A stretch of DNA of 20,833 nucleotides, taken from positions 1 through 20,833 of the forward strand of contig RBZT01000698.1 in assembly GCA_003693705.1 (NCBI GenBank). Reading direction: 5' to 3'. Under the pieces are notes generated by a model, which was not told the origin of the DNA, searched no databases, and saw only the letters and a list, made by a program, of their open reading frames with translations. Below, piece after piece: positions 8,067-16,890 of this stretch (its first letter is position 1; the number at the start of each line of letters is the position of its first letter). This DNA is from Polymyxa betae. Lineage: Eukaryota > Endomyxa > Phytomyxea > Plasmodiophorida > Plasmodiophoridae. The translations under genes and the position numbers were made by a program.

Positions 8067-8540
8067 ATGCTGACTCAAACGTTGCCGCAAAATCCATTGG
8101 ATTCTTCATCTAAAAACGAAAAATTGTTTAAAGATTTAAACTGAAGTGAGGATAGGCCAGAAATCACTCTATCGGGAACGCAAACTGAGCAGTTTCCTTA
8201 TTGTTTGTCTCCAGGACTAGAGAATGCTACAGAATCTGTCTATGCAGTAACGATACACCACGGTCGGACGAATTCATCAGGATTTTTGTTACAGAACACT
8301 GGCTCAGACAACTCCGCCTCCGATTTCCATTTGGATTTGTTGGAGCAATATTCGATTATATCCAGACTCGTTTCATTGATTTCCTCCCAATTGGTTTCCT
8401 TCTTTAACGTCAGACCGTTCGCTTTCGCAGGTCTGTTTAGTGGTCTACGAATTTGGATGGGAGTAACCATTGCTCCTGAGAATGCTTCATCGATGTCGCA
8501 AGAAAATGCATTACGCTGGAATCGGGAAAGACATTATTAG
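8067..8540 (+). pseudogene. Nearly open frame with one internal TGA (about 157 codons), unrecognised
   Basis: The ATG at 8067 starts MLTQTLPQNPLDSSSKNEKL...; a TGA at 8142-8144 interrupts, and the same frame is then open for 131 codons to a TAG at 8538-8540, ending ...SQENALRWNRERHY. Beyond it the same frame continues with one more TGA (8565-8567) and 62 further sense codons to 8753. The segment near residues 105-130 is hydrophobic (FAFAGLFSGLRIWMG). Either this is a gene inactivated by nonsense changes, or short introns remove the stops: a 21-nt GT-AG segment at about 8125-8145 would remove the first in frame, and TTTAACGTCAG at 8403-8413 looks like a branch site plus acceptor. No family recognised. 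Confidence 0.35.
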
Positions 8541-8863
8541 ATCTGCAATAGAGAGCTACGATTTTGAAGGCGTGAGAGCAATCGGTTCAAATTGACCAGT
8601 GTCGGTGTATTGAATCACGAAGTCCGAGGAATCAGGTCTGGACCTGAAAGAACTTGCCCTGAAGACTTTCCAAACACGCCCCGTCAGCTAGCACTTGGTA
8701 AACATGTTAACTGGAAGATTTTGGGAGAAGTTGAAGGACTGAATAAGGGATCATGATAGAATTTACGGGAAAGAACACAAAATGAAAATCATTTTACAGA
8801 TTCCTCGGTAATAAGATCGTATAACAGTATCTGATCTGTCCAGTATTATTGAGTTCCTAGATT

Positions 8864-9319
8864 TTGAGATCAAATCCGCATAAGACGAGAGGCACAACGT
8901 TGGTAAACGATAGACGATATCTTCTCACAGAATTGAATAGAGAGATCATGACTGAAAAGGGTCGAGTCTGCCTACTGTTCGCTGCAGACTGTCGTCTCAG
9001 TCGCAGATTGACGATCAAAGCCTGCAAGGATCATATAGCTCAAATTGTTAGGTGTTCGCAAAGATGGAGACATCTTCAAATTCTGGAACTGTAAGAGCAA
9101 GAGATCTTGAACATTTCGCTGATAAAAGAAGGCGAAGCTTGCCACTGGTCCCCAGAGAATTCACATAGGGTATCCATCGTTCGACAAATTAGAGATAGTA
9201 ACTGCTCTCGCTTTTTCATAAGTTCCTCAATGTGGAAACATTTTAGGTGCATATGCTGGCATTTGCCTTTACCTAGGCTGCTGGTGGTTTACTGGATGTG
9301 GTTGGTATCTATCGACTGA
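8864..9319 (+). pseudogene. Nearly open frame with one internal TAA, unrecognised
   Basis: A frame open from 8861 reads NPHKTRGTTLVNDRRYLLTE... to a TAA at 9092-9094 (first internal ATG at 8948), then the same frame stays open to a TGA at 9317-9319 (KEGEACHWSPENSHRVS..., then an aromatic, hydrophobic end). A GTAAGA donor sits exactly at the first stop; an intron of 38 or 41 nt ending near 9128-9131 would give an alternative short end (...SLPLVPREFT). It could be part of the same transcription unit as 8067-8753. No family recognised. A basic, Arg-rich central region is the only feature. Confidence 0.25.
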
Positions 9320-9928
9320 AGCAGAAGTCCAAACATGGAATATGAATGGGAATCTCAGACCGCAATAACCTATTGCTATTGCAAATTCGCTGGATTGAAC
9401 AGCCACTCGACAACGGCAGGTTTTCTGCTTTGTTTTTGTCGGCAAGCCAAGATTATGAACGTAATTCACAGTTCTTGGAGTCTTTAATTGAAATGCCCAG
9501 TATAGTCATTACTGTAACCGTTTAATGCATCTTTGAGCTAAATATCCCAGAATTTACTCTAAAGACCTTCGTGAGGCGTTCTATCAAAAGACGGGTTTAC
9601 GTCTCCCTCTACTTGTAGCTACGCACGAGCAAATGATCCTGCAATCAGAAAATTGATACCTTCCAAACGATATCTTTCACAAATCAGCTCTCTGATATGA
9701 AGACAACTTCTAATTGCTATCTGACTCCATGAAGACTAGGAAATGTAATGACAGGAATCTATCAGTCAATTGACAGAAAACAGAATCAAACTTGAAAAAA
9801 CATTGCAGAAATTTCTAGGATGAAGTTAATTCTTTACCATCTTGTATTGAATATATTCGCGAAAAACAGTGGTACGGCTAAAACCAGCATACGGGTGAAG
9901 CCCGGAAATGACGCCGACATAACGATTA
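9320..9928. other. Stretch with no supported gene
   Basis: AT-rich intergenic DNA between the broken plus-strand frames and the 3' end of the HMG gene. No RNA gene, repeat or long frame was seen. Confidence 0.45.
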
Positions 9929-10486
9929 TTATTCAGAATCAGCCAGATCCGGATATTCGGCACTAAATCGGGCCCATTCCCGCTCATATCGGGCCTTGTC
10001 AGTCTCGGCCCGCTGGGCGTACCGACCCTTGCACTCTTCGTCTAATTGCCGCCATTCTTCACCTAGCAGCTTGGCGATATCACCGGCCATAATTAACCCA
10101 GGATTATCCGCCTTGATCGCTTCGCGACGATCGTTCGAGAACAACGTGAATGCCGACATCGCCTTCTTGGGTGGGCGCGGCCTCGATTCCAGCTCGCGGT
10201 CGTACCGCTCCCGATCGGCCTCTGCCATCTTGACGAACGGGGCCTTCTCGGCATCGTCTAAGATGGCCCATTTCTGTCCCAGAATACGTCCGAGCTCGGC
10301 GAATTGTAGGCCGGGATTCTCCTTCTTCAGCTTGGGTCTCTCATCTTGGCCCCAGAAGATGAAAGCCGACAGGGGGCGTTTCGGGGCGCCCGACCCGGAC
10401 TTTTTCTTCCCGGTCTTGTTCTTGCGGATGGTCTTGGAGACCTTGGCGGGCGCGCCGCCGTTCAGGTCTGCGACGGGAGAGGACAT
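9929..10486 (-). CDS. HMGB-type protein with two HMG boxes (185 aa)
   Basis: An intronless, GC-rich gene from an ATG at 10486 to tandem stops TAA TAA. Residues 1-32 form a basic tail (TIRKNKTGKKKSGSG). HMG box 1 is about 33-101, with the signature APKRPLSAFIFWGQDERPKL, Phe/Trp core residues and the QKWAILDDAEKAPF turn. HMG box 2 is about 105-173 (PPKKAMSAFTLFSNDRREAI, EEWRQLDEECKGRY). The end is short and acidic (EYPDLADSE). HMGB proteins bind and bend DNA without strong sequence specificity and act in the nucleus on chromatin with histones. The size and two-box layout fit HMGB proteins; the long acidic tail of animal HMGB1 is absent. It has the clearest coding bias in the window. Its promoter carries four copies of a CGCAGATTTT element. 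Confidence 0.93.
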   Translation of the reverse strand: MSSPVADLNGGAPAKVSKTIRKNKTGKKKSGSGAPKRPLSAFIFWGQDERPKLKKENPGLQFAELGRILGQKWAILDDAEKAPFVKMAEADRERYDRELESRPRPPKKAMSAFTLFSNDRREAIKADNPGLIMAGDIAKLLGEEWRQLDEECKGRYAQRAETDKARYEREWARFSAEYPDLADSE

Positions 10487-10529
10487 GACGTGAAGATAGG
10501 GAGGGACGAATCGCCTCTCTCTCTCTAAT

Positions 10530-10540
10530 CTCGATATAAT
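10530..10540 (-). promoter_or_regulatory. TATA-like box and GA-repeat leader of the HMG gene
   Basis: On the minus strand ATTATATCGAG lies about 45-55 bp upstream of the HMG start codon, followed by a GA-rich run (10515-10526) and a C/T-rich stretch up to the ATG. Spacing would allow transcription to start about 20 bp before the ATG. Inferred from position only. Confidence 0.35.
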
Positions 10541-10548
10541 GCGTGGCC

Positions 10549-10695
10549 GCGCAGATTTTCCCCGGCTGTGGCGCGGACTCCCGTCATTTCCACCATCCCC
10601 TTGGGCGCACTTTTCAGAAAATCGCCGCAGATTTTGGAGAGATTTCGAAAGACAAAATCTGCGCAGGAGAAATTCCCTGGAGACAAAATCTGCGC
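10549..10695 (-). promoter_or_regulatory. Four copies of a (G)CGCAGATTTT element upstream of the HMG gene
   Basis: On the plus strand GCGCAGATTTT is at 10549-10559 and CGCAGATTTT at 10626-10635; the reverse form AAAATCTGCGC is at 10654-10664 and 10685-10695. The last two share the longer string GACAAAATCTGCGC. I found no other copy in the window. All four lie 60-210 bp upstream of the HMG start codon, two in each orientation, which suggests binding sites for one transcription factor. The GCGC next to a T/A run is loosely like an E2F site, but this is not a confident match. Confidence 0.55.
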
Positions 10696-10699
10696 TGTC

Positions 10700-11454
10700 G
10701 CAGGTTTTTCCATAGAGTCATAGACGCAACATTTTCAGGAAGTGCGCATGTCAGCAGTTAAAGGTCTCTTGTGAAGTCTCCGATTAGCTGAGTCGACCGC
10801 ATTTGGCCGTTTTCTAATTGGTTCACTCCAATTCGAAATCAAGAATTCGCTTAGCGAGCAGCGCTATGCAAGTTATTTCAGTCTTATCCAGATTGACGAA
10901 GGGCTACGATTTAGATTAAACTTGGCGGGGCCCTATCGGGTACCTCATGCTATCATCGAATTTTTGGACTCTCACACTCCTCCATGAGGCATCGGAGCTG
11001 TGAATATCGTGACCACCATGATTTCATGATCGGTAGGGATTGCATGATTCCACTCAGCTGTTGATCTAATAAATCATAGTTTCGCTTAGCCTCAATTGCA
11101 AGCTTTTGGGCCACTCTAAAGGAGCAGTTTTCTCAATGATCTAATGGTAACAGGCAGTTGGATTAAGAAAAGAGCTACCGTATGAAAGCTGGCAATCCTT
11201 AGCAACCACCAGCAGCTTGGCGTAGATAAGAGTCATTAAACGTTTGAATGGAAGCAATTAGGTTTGCTTTTCGCGATCAAACCGCGATCAGAAGAATTCA
11301 CAATTTTTGGGCTCTCAAGAAAGATTGCCGTTACAATATAACTTTTGCGATGATAGTTAGCAAGTGGTCGCCGTGGATGTGATTCAAACGAAGAATGCAA
11401 AATCACTGCTCCTACGATTGTGAATTTTTGGACATGCAAGCGTCATAATTCGGA
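10700..11454. other. Stretch with no supported gene
   Basis: Intergenic DNA upstream of the HMG promoter. An Sm-site-like AATTTTTGG at about 10959-10967 was looked at as part of a possible snRNA, but no snRNA core sequence was recognised. Only short frames are present. Confidence 0.4.
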
Positions 11455-11694
11455 ATGTTTCCAAGTGTAAATCAGAATCACGGTTTCAGTGATGCACCGA
11501 TCAGAGTCGACGAGGCTACAAAGGCAGAATTTCGCAGATACATTGGACAGCTCTTGCATCCAGCAAAGCCCATCGTTTGGTATTCTTTTTATGAGAAACG
11601 CCGGAGGTTTATAAACACAATCTGCTTGCATCAGTATTTTGCAAGTGATATTTTGTCATTATACAGAAAAATATCTTATGATGAGAAGAAGTAA
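11455..11694 (+). CDS. ORF, 79 aa, possible retroelement RT trace
   Basis: Complete ATG-to-TAA frame (MFPSVNQNHGFSDAPIRVDE...). The segment ATKAEFRRYIGQLL resembles the stretch before the RNase H domain in some Copia polymerases (usually followed by a TRPDI-type motif), but the expected motif does not follow. Just downstream, in another frame, EEVKQAIKPNDTIGLLKV is open at about 11687-11770. It may be a decayed retroelement or an unrelated small gene. The similarity is from memory and weak. Confidence 0.25.
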   Translation: MFPSVNQNHGFSDAPIRVDEATKAEFRRYIGQLLHPAKPIVWYSFYEKRRRFINTICLHQYFASDILSLYRKISYDEKK

Positions 11695-11896
11695 AACAAG
11701 CTATCAAACCCAACGACACCATCGGTCTACTGAAAGTCCTCATATCTGATGATAAGCAGCTCTGGTAATGCATTGTGGGCTGAGAAACAATTTTCCAAAA
11801 AATTTCGTGATTTTACTGAGGCATCCTCTTCCTGTTTACAGAATCACATCGGCTTGTAGACTTCGTTGAATTAATCCTCTCCTGAGCTGATTCGTC

Positions 11897-12548
11897 ATGG
11901 CACTCGGAACCTTTTGCTATCGTGACGATTGTCTCTCACTGGCCGGGGGCCGTCCAGAAAGCTCAACTCCGTCGTTTACAGGTCTTGTCCATAGGCCTCT
12001 TCAATCTGATCCCAATCTCGGTGTCCGGACTTGTCACCCTCGGACGCAGGTTCCAATTTCATAAATCTTTTCGAAAATTATTGAGATTCTGTGTTTTCCG
12101 CCTTTTATGTTTCTGTTTGTTTAACTTTTGATGCCGCCAAGGTGCCGGAAGTCCAACAACGTGATACAATGGACTACAGCGCCTCGGAAATAGAATCTCA
12201 TGCAACCGATTATGAGAGATACGATCACTTTAAAGTTTATTGTGGAAACGAAATCCGCTGCGCTTGGTAACATGATCATACAAGGAAGAAGATCATAACG
12301 TTACCGTCAGGTCATCCGGTTCGGCAGAAACGAATTTCCCAGAGAGCACAAACGCAATGATCCGCAACCTGTTCGGGAGTGGATCCAACACAGCGGACAT
12401 CGTGACTTTAAATCAGGTAACAGCTCGGGGTCACGTTACAGATAGATCTTGCCCATATCTGTCACAGCCTCGACAGTTCGCCACCGGTTTACTAAGCCGA
12501 TCCGAACTTTTGCCTTATTTCCAGAGATTCCGAAATTCTTATTCCTGA
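11897..12548 (+). CDS. Three-exon gene, about 171 aa, unknown function
   Basis: Exon 1 (11897-12049, 51 codons) starts MALGTFCYRDDCLSLAGGRP and ends ...CHPRTQ. Intron 1 (12050-12141, 92 nt) is strongly T-rich, with TTTAAC before an AAG acceptor. Exon 2 (12142-12266) reads VPEVQQRDTMDYSASEIESH... Intron 2 (12267-12310, 44 nt) runs GTAACA to ATAACGTTACCGTCAG. Exon 3 (12311-12548) reads SSGSAETNFPESTNAMIRNL... to a TGA. All joins keep frame, and exons are clearly GC-richer than intron 1, which supports the model. The intron 1 donor (GTTCCA) is not consensus, so exon 1 is the least certain part; translation could instead begin at the ATG at 12169. No signal peptide or known domain. A perfect hairpin covers the stop codon. 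Confidence 0.48.
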
Positions 12549-12575
12549 TTTTTTTTTTAAATTTTGCAGGAATAA
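12539..12575 (+). other. Hairpin and poly-A/T tract at the stop codon of the 11897-12548 gene
   Basis: TTATTCCTG (12539-12547) and CAGGAATAA (12567-12575) form a perfect nine-pair stem around a 19-nt T-rich loop. The TGA stop begins inside the left arm. A run of ten T and a run of nine A give a competing hairpin, and AATAAA overlaps the right arm. It may serve 3' end formation. It also looks like an intron acceptor (TTTTGCAG). Confidence 0.4.
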
Positions 12576-12827
12576 AAAAAAATAATTCTGGAATATTTAG
12601 GTAGGAATGTATTATTCTTGATTTTAATAATGTGCTCCGGAATAAAGAACTAATTCCTAAAAAGTCTAAAGCGTTATTCTGTACGGCAAGAGCGCATCGA
12701 AGATAGTTTTCCTGTCGATTTGCAGCTATCGCCTGTCGATAAAGCCAGTGTTCAGTCGCTGTTAAAAAATTAGGCCAATTTCAGGACAGTACCAACTACC
12801 AAGTTCCTGCAGTTGGAAGGGAGGCAA

Positions 12828-13202
12828 ATGGTCGACAAATCGATCGAATTTTTTTCGATTGCTATGAGCAGCACTGCTCTGCAGACTCTGAAATTGCGTG
12901 CGACTCTATCATCGAACAAGCAGTTTGCAAGACATACGCCATCGGATTCTCAGTGATCCCCAGAAACCATCGATTCAGGAAGCCAAACTGTTATTCATTT
13001 GATTGTCGAGCAGCAGCCACAGATGTTGCCGCACGACGATGCCAATGATTCAAGTGTTGATGAAATGACATCCATTTTACAAAATGTCAAAAGTCCCAAA
13101 ATTTACTTGGCAATGTATCGACTTGCCATTCGAGTCCTACACGCAATTGTCGTGCTCCAAAGAGCGGCAGCAGCAGCAGCAGCCGCGGAAGTAAAGTGCT
13201 GA
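12828..13202 (+). pseudogene. 125-codon frame with one TGA, Ala-run at its end, unrecognised
   Basis: The ATG at 12828 opens MVDKSIEFFSIAMSSTALQT..., a TGA interrupts at 12954-12956, and the same frame continues (SPETIDSGSQTVIHLIVEQQ...) to a TGA at 13200-13202. The second half has a helical, hydrophobic segment (IYLAMYRLAIRVLHAIVVLQ) followed by eight Ala encoded by a GCA-type trinucleotide run (13165-13188). An ATG at 13023 gives a 59-residue version free of the stop. A GTAAAG...TTTTACAG segment (13190-13217) at the 3' end could be a 28-nt intron. The minus strand of the same run also encodes poly-Ala. No family recognised. Confidence 0.3.
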
Positions 13203-13363
13203 ATTGTCATTTTTACAGAAACACAAAACCACCCTTTGACCCGAACCCGACCCCACTTTTCCGGGCATGTCGGGCCGGGTTGGTATCCGATTATTCGATG
13301 ATTAAAACCCGCATTCACAAAATAATCTATTCTCAGTTTCTCACCCGTTTCATTTCTGCCCCC

Positions 13364-13591
13364 TCACCTTCTCTTCCCTCCCAGCATTGTTAGAAAAACC
13401 ATCGAGTTGCCAAGCTGCATTTCCAAGCTTTTCTTGTAAATGCCTATAATCTCCAACCATCCAGGAGAAGATGATAGCAATGCGTCCAGTTGCTCCATCA
13501 AACACCTTGTGTTGGAGTTACTCAAGCCAACATTTGCATCGCTGAAGTTGTCTCTCAGGAGTACCAAACCCCCTTCATACTCCGTCACCAT
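13364..13591 (-). CDS. ORF, 75 aa, unrecognised
   Basis: ATG (context AGAAATGG) to TGA without interruption: MVTEYEGGLVLLRDNFSDAN... then CLMEQLDALLSSSPGWLEII... and a basic end (GGKRR). Leu-rich and probably helical in the middle, with no signal peptide. Better than most short frames here because of the ATG context and composition, but without family support. It ends 162 bp from the candidate poly-Ala frame on the other strand and starts 364 bp from the retrotransposon. Confidence 0.38.
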   Translation of the reverse strand: MVTEYEGGLVLLRDNFSDANVGLSNSNTRCLMEQLDALLSSSPGWLEIIGIYKKSLEMQLGNSMVFLTMLGGKRR

Positions 13592-13954
13592 TTCTCCATT
13601 ACGAGTGTATTAACTGCCATCAGATTCATTCTCCTAAGTTCTCAACACGAGCTGAGACATACAATATGACAGACCACGAACTGGATGAACGACTTTTTCA
13701 GATGAACGACATGAGTTTAAATACATTGTTGAGACTTTGAAAGGTTGAATGATTAAACTGTTTTAGGAATCAGATTCTGCACATACCCACTCTTTGCTTG
13801 AGAGGGTTGCAAACGTTACCGAAATTATAGGCATCGGAATCGTAAATCATGGAACTTGTTTATACGCATTTTGAGGTGTTTGTGAATGCGGGACAATTTT
13901 GTCTGTTTTCTGCAAACTATTCGAATCGAATCGGAGGGAATCCAATTTCAATAT
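13592..13954. other. Stretch with no supported gene, left flank of the retrotransposon
   Basis: AT-rich DNA with no long frame or RNA gene; it ends at the target-site duplication of the Copia element. Confidence 0.45.
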
Positions 13955-13959
13955 GTTTT
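13955..13959. repeat. Target-site duplication GTTTT, left copy
   Basis: GTTTT directly precedes the LTR at 13960 and is repeated at 18922-18926 after the other LTR. Five bases is the usual duplication for Copia integrases. Confidence 0.9.
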
Positions 13960-14162
13960 TGATGAAGTAGTCGAGACTACGAAAACGGTGTGAACGCAGA
14001 TGGAATGAAAACAGAGTGACTGTATTATATCGTGTACATCCGGGCCAGTACGCCCGGGCGACAGTAAAGATGAGCAGGAAATTAGCGCGAGTGCGCCGAG
14101 GACTGGACAGCATTGAGGTCGCCGAGGTGAGACGCGGCCTCCGACTCATCTCGCCCTCGACA
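13960..14162 (-). repeat. 3' LTR (203 bp)
   Basis: Begins TGTCGAGGGC and ends CTACTTCATCA in element orientation, the canonical TG...CA. It contains CCGGGC-CAGTAC-GCCCGG, a six-pair hairpin. The pol frame runs into it and stops at 14082. It differs from the 5' LTR by four substitutions and by lacking 9 and 3 nt. Confidence 0.95.
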
Positions 14163-16517
14163 CTCTCCCTCGATCGAAATGTTGTCTTGTGGATCTTGCG
14201 TTTCGCTCATATATGGGGAAATTTTGCGGGCAAAATCGATTGGTCCTAACGGCTTTGTAAAAGGATCTGCGAGCATGTCCGCGGAAGAACAGGGCTGCGC
14301 CTTGATGATGCCGTCACGAGTCAGGTCGCGGAGAAATTGAATTCGAACTGCGAAATATTTAGTGCGCGCAGGTGTGCGATGTCCGTTGACCAGTTTCAGG
14401 CACCCTTGGTTATCTTCGGAAATAGAAACAGTAAAATCTTTGGAAATCAATTGCATGTCTTGGAAAATATTTTTGTGACAGATCGCCTCCTTAGCAGCGG
14501 AAGTCAAAGCGATGAGTTCAGCTTCAGTGGTTGAAGTTGCTGTTATTTGTTGTCTTTTTAAGGACCAGCTAACGGGACCGTTAACTAGAAAAATTAATCC
14601 GGATGTAGAACGAGCGTCATGTGTAGTGCCGCCATAGTCCGCATCAGCATATCCGTGAAGTTCGTACTTTGTGTCCTTTTTGAAAACAATTCCGACCTTT
14701 GTAGAACCTTTCAAATATCTAAAAATACGTTTCAATGCCGAAATGTGACGTTCGGACGGAGTTTGAACAAATCTTGCTGCATAGTGTACCGCTTGTGCGA
14801 TATCCGGACGCGTGCTGTTAGCGATGTAGAGAATACTGCCGACAGCTTCACGGTACGGAAAATTGTCCGGAGCAAGGTTAGAAAGTCCGTCTTGTTGAGA
14901 TTTGGTAGATGGGGTTTTAACTGCGTTACAGTCGGACATATTGAATTTGTCGAGTAACTGGAGGATGTAGTGCTCTTGTGAAACAATAACGTCTCCATTT
15001 GGTTGGGAGAGAATTTTCCAACCTAAAAGATGCCGAACGTCACCGAGGATCTTGGTCTTCAGATTCTTCGACAGCTCGTCCTCGAACATGTTGACTGCAT
15101 GAGATGATGTAGAAACAGTAATAATATCGTCGACGTATGTTGCGACAATTAGTTGCCCTTTTGGTATCGCCTTTCTGAAAAGACATTTATCAGAGCAGGA
15201 AACTGTGAAATCTTGCGAGAGTAGAATTTTGCAAAGATGCCAGTACCAGACTAATCCCGCCTGTTTAAGTCCGTAGATGGCCTTGTTCAATTTACAGACG
15301 AGCTGGTGTCCATCAGGATCTTGTGATATAAATCCGTGTGGCTGCGTGATAAAGATCTCAGTGTCCAAGTCCGCGTTTAGATAAGCGGTGTCAACGTCTA
15401 CATGATGAACGATGTAGCCCGCCGCCTTCAGACTGAGTAAAGTCCGGATAGTAGTTAATGAAGCAACGGGAGAAAATGTTTCGTCGTAATCAACACCATA
15501 ACGTTGGGAGAATCCTTGAGCGACTAGTCGAGCTTTGTAGCGTTGGAAAATCCACTTTGACTTAATAGCGGTACCGCCTTCCGGAAGTTTACATAAAGTC
15601 TAAGTACCGTTACGTTGTAGAGAATCGAATTCTTCTTGCATAGCCTTCTGCCAATTTTGGTTCTCAGCAGATTCCATCGTGTCCTTGTATGTGGATGGTT
15701 CGATCGCCAGTTGTGCGCGTTGAAACGTCCGGCTCGCTTGTTCAGTAGCAAAATCAGCGGGTTTGGATCGCACACGTGAGAGTTGGCGTAGTTTTGCGGA
15801 CTCCGTAAGGTCCGTGAATGACCGACGTCGAGTCGATCGTTTCGAAGATATTCTTGATTTAGTCCGTGTCCTGGATGCAGATGTTTCGGTATGATCATCT
15901 GTGGCAAGTTCTGAAGGTTCATATGGTTGCGATGGACAAACCTCCGAAGGTTCGTCATGTCCGGAGTTCTGCGGAGTTTCGACGGTGCCGTGCTGGTCCT
16001 CCACAGGTGAATGTGCGAGTCGAGCGTGCCATACGGAAGAAGATGCGGCGGTTGAATAAGCATTGTGAGCGGCCACGGAGTTTATAACATAAAGTCCGTC
16101 CTTCAGTGAACCAGTCGCGACAATATGTCCGCCTTTGTATAGTTGACAGCCAGTGATGTCGAAAACTGCGCGGTCGATGTCACCATCTTGGCAGGCTCGT
16201 CCGATAGAGAGCAGGTTCTGATGCGCATCGGGAACGCAAAGCACTTTGGAAAGTGCAAATTCGATGTTGGCCGGACCGTATCCGGTGATGGGAATCGAGT
16301 CGCCATTCGCCATTGTGATGTGTTCGCCGGAAATGCCGTGAACGGGATGGATGGACGGACTGATTGAGGAGGTTGCGCCGGTGTCCACAATCCAAGATCC
16401 TTTAACGCGCGGAGCGTGTTGAGAAACAGAAAAGGCGTAGTTGGTAGAATGGGTGACTTTCCGGCGTCTTTTGTATCGTTCGCGAGCTTCTCTGAAGAAT
16501 CCGAAGTCGATTTGCAT
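14082..16517 (-). pseudogene. Copia pol: protease, (no integrase), RT and RNase H, interrupted by TAG
   Basis: One frame runs from the ATG at 16517 to a TGA at 14082, with a single TAG at 15600-15602. In order: protease with GSWIVDTGATSSIS (catalytic Asp); pre-integrase motif VWHARLAHSP; then the linker before RT (AMQEEFDSLQRNGT). The integrase zinc finger remainder and DDE core are absent, about 400 residues fewer than usual. The TAG replaces the Trp usually found in NGTW. RT follows: KSKWIFQRYKARLVAQGF (about ten residues deleted after WIFQ), DVDTAYLNADL, and catalytic YVDD intact. RNase H has GYADADYGG, RSTSGLIF and STTEAELIAL; the late motif is a divergent RTKYFAVRIQFLRD in place of RTKHIDIRYHFIRE. 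The C-terminus is encoded by the LTR. Confidence 0.93.
14163..14173 (-). other. Polypurine tract
   Basis: TCGAGGGAGAG in element orientation directly abuts the 3' LTR, the expected site for priming plus-strand DNA synthesis. Confidence 0.75.
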
Positions 16518-16890
16518 CGCTTTTCGAAGTGCCCTTTTTCATTGCAGGTCCTACAAACATGATTTAGTGCCCGACATTCAGACATCTTGTGACCCTTAAT
16601 GCCGCAATGTTTGCATTTTTCTTTGGACTTCTTTTTTTGCTTTGCGACATTCGCTGACTGCGGCTCGACAGGCCGTGGATTGTTTTTCGCGTAGCAGATC
16701 AAAGTTTGCTCGAGTACGTCATATGTCTTGCGATCATCAGGTCCGTACAGTAAGGTGTCCCGAAGAGCGTTCATCTTCGACGGCAGTTTCTGAATTACAG
16801 TTAGGAAGAGCTTAGAATCGGATACTGGGGCTCCGGAGTTCGTGAAGAGTCCGTCGTATGAGTCGGACATTGTCAAGAAACTCCATAACA
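16518..16890 (-). pseudogene. Copia Gag C-terminal part with two zinc knuckles
   Basis: After the junction with the foreign segment the frame reads SDSYDGLFTNSGAPVSDSKL..., matching the Copia Gag region with GxPVSDxxLxxxxLxxLP, then FxxLRDTLLYGPDD. Two CCHC knuckles follow, CKHCGIKGHKMSEC and CRTCNEKGHFEKRC, which bind nucleic acid in the particle. The frame then differs from the protease frame: from the second knuckle the pol frame starts MQIDFGFFREARERY in another register, so a one- or two-base indel separates gag from pol. Copia elements usually have one continuous frame, so I read this as decay; programmed frameshifting cannot be excluded. Confidence 0.85.

Noticed and set aside
9996-10493. 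165-codon plus-strand frame
   Set aside because: It is the antisense shadow of the HMG gene.
10525-10761. Frames in both strands over the HMG promoter
   Set aside because: They coincide with the repeated promoter motif and have no coding features.
10955-10970. Sm-site-like AATTTTTGG, considered as part of an snRNA
   Set aside because: No U1, U2, U4, U5 or U6 core sequence was found near it.
12095-12110. CGCCTTTTAT, resembling the U5 snRNA loop
   Set aside because: Only the short loop string matches; it lies in a T-rich candidate intron and has no flanking U5 stem or Sm site.
8142-12956. Alternative genetic code with TGA as a sense codon
   Set aside because: H4 at the right end stops at TGA and at the left end at TAA; HMG, RT and Gag have TGG for Trp and no in-frame TGA.
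13160-13190. GCA repeat as a microsatellite or CRISPR-like array
   Set aside because: Only about six units of three bases; no spacers or longer repeats anywhere in the window.
14016-14249. Plus-strand frames in both LTRs (also 18763-19047)
   Set aside because: They are chance frames antisense to the LTRs and repeat in both copies for that reason.
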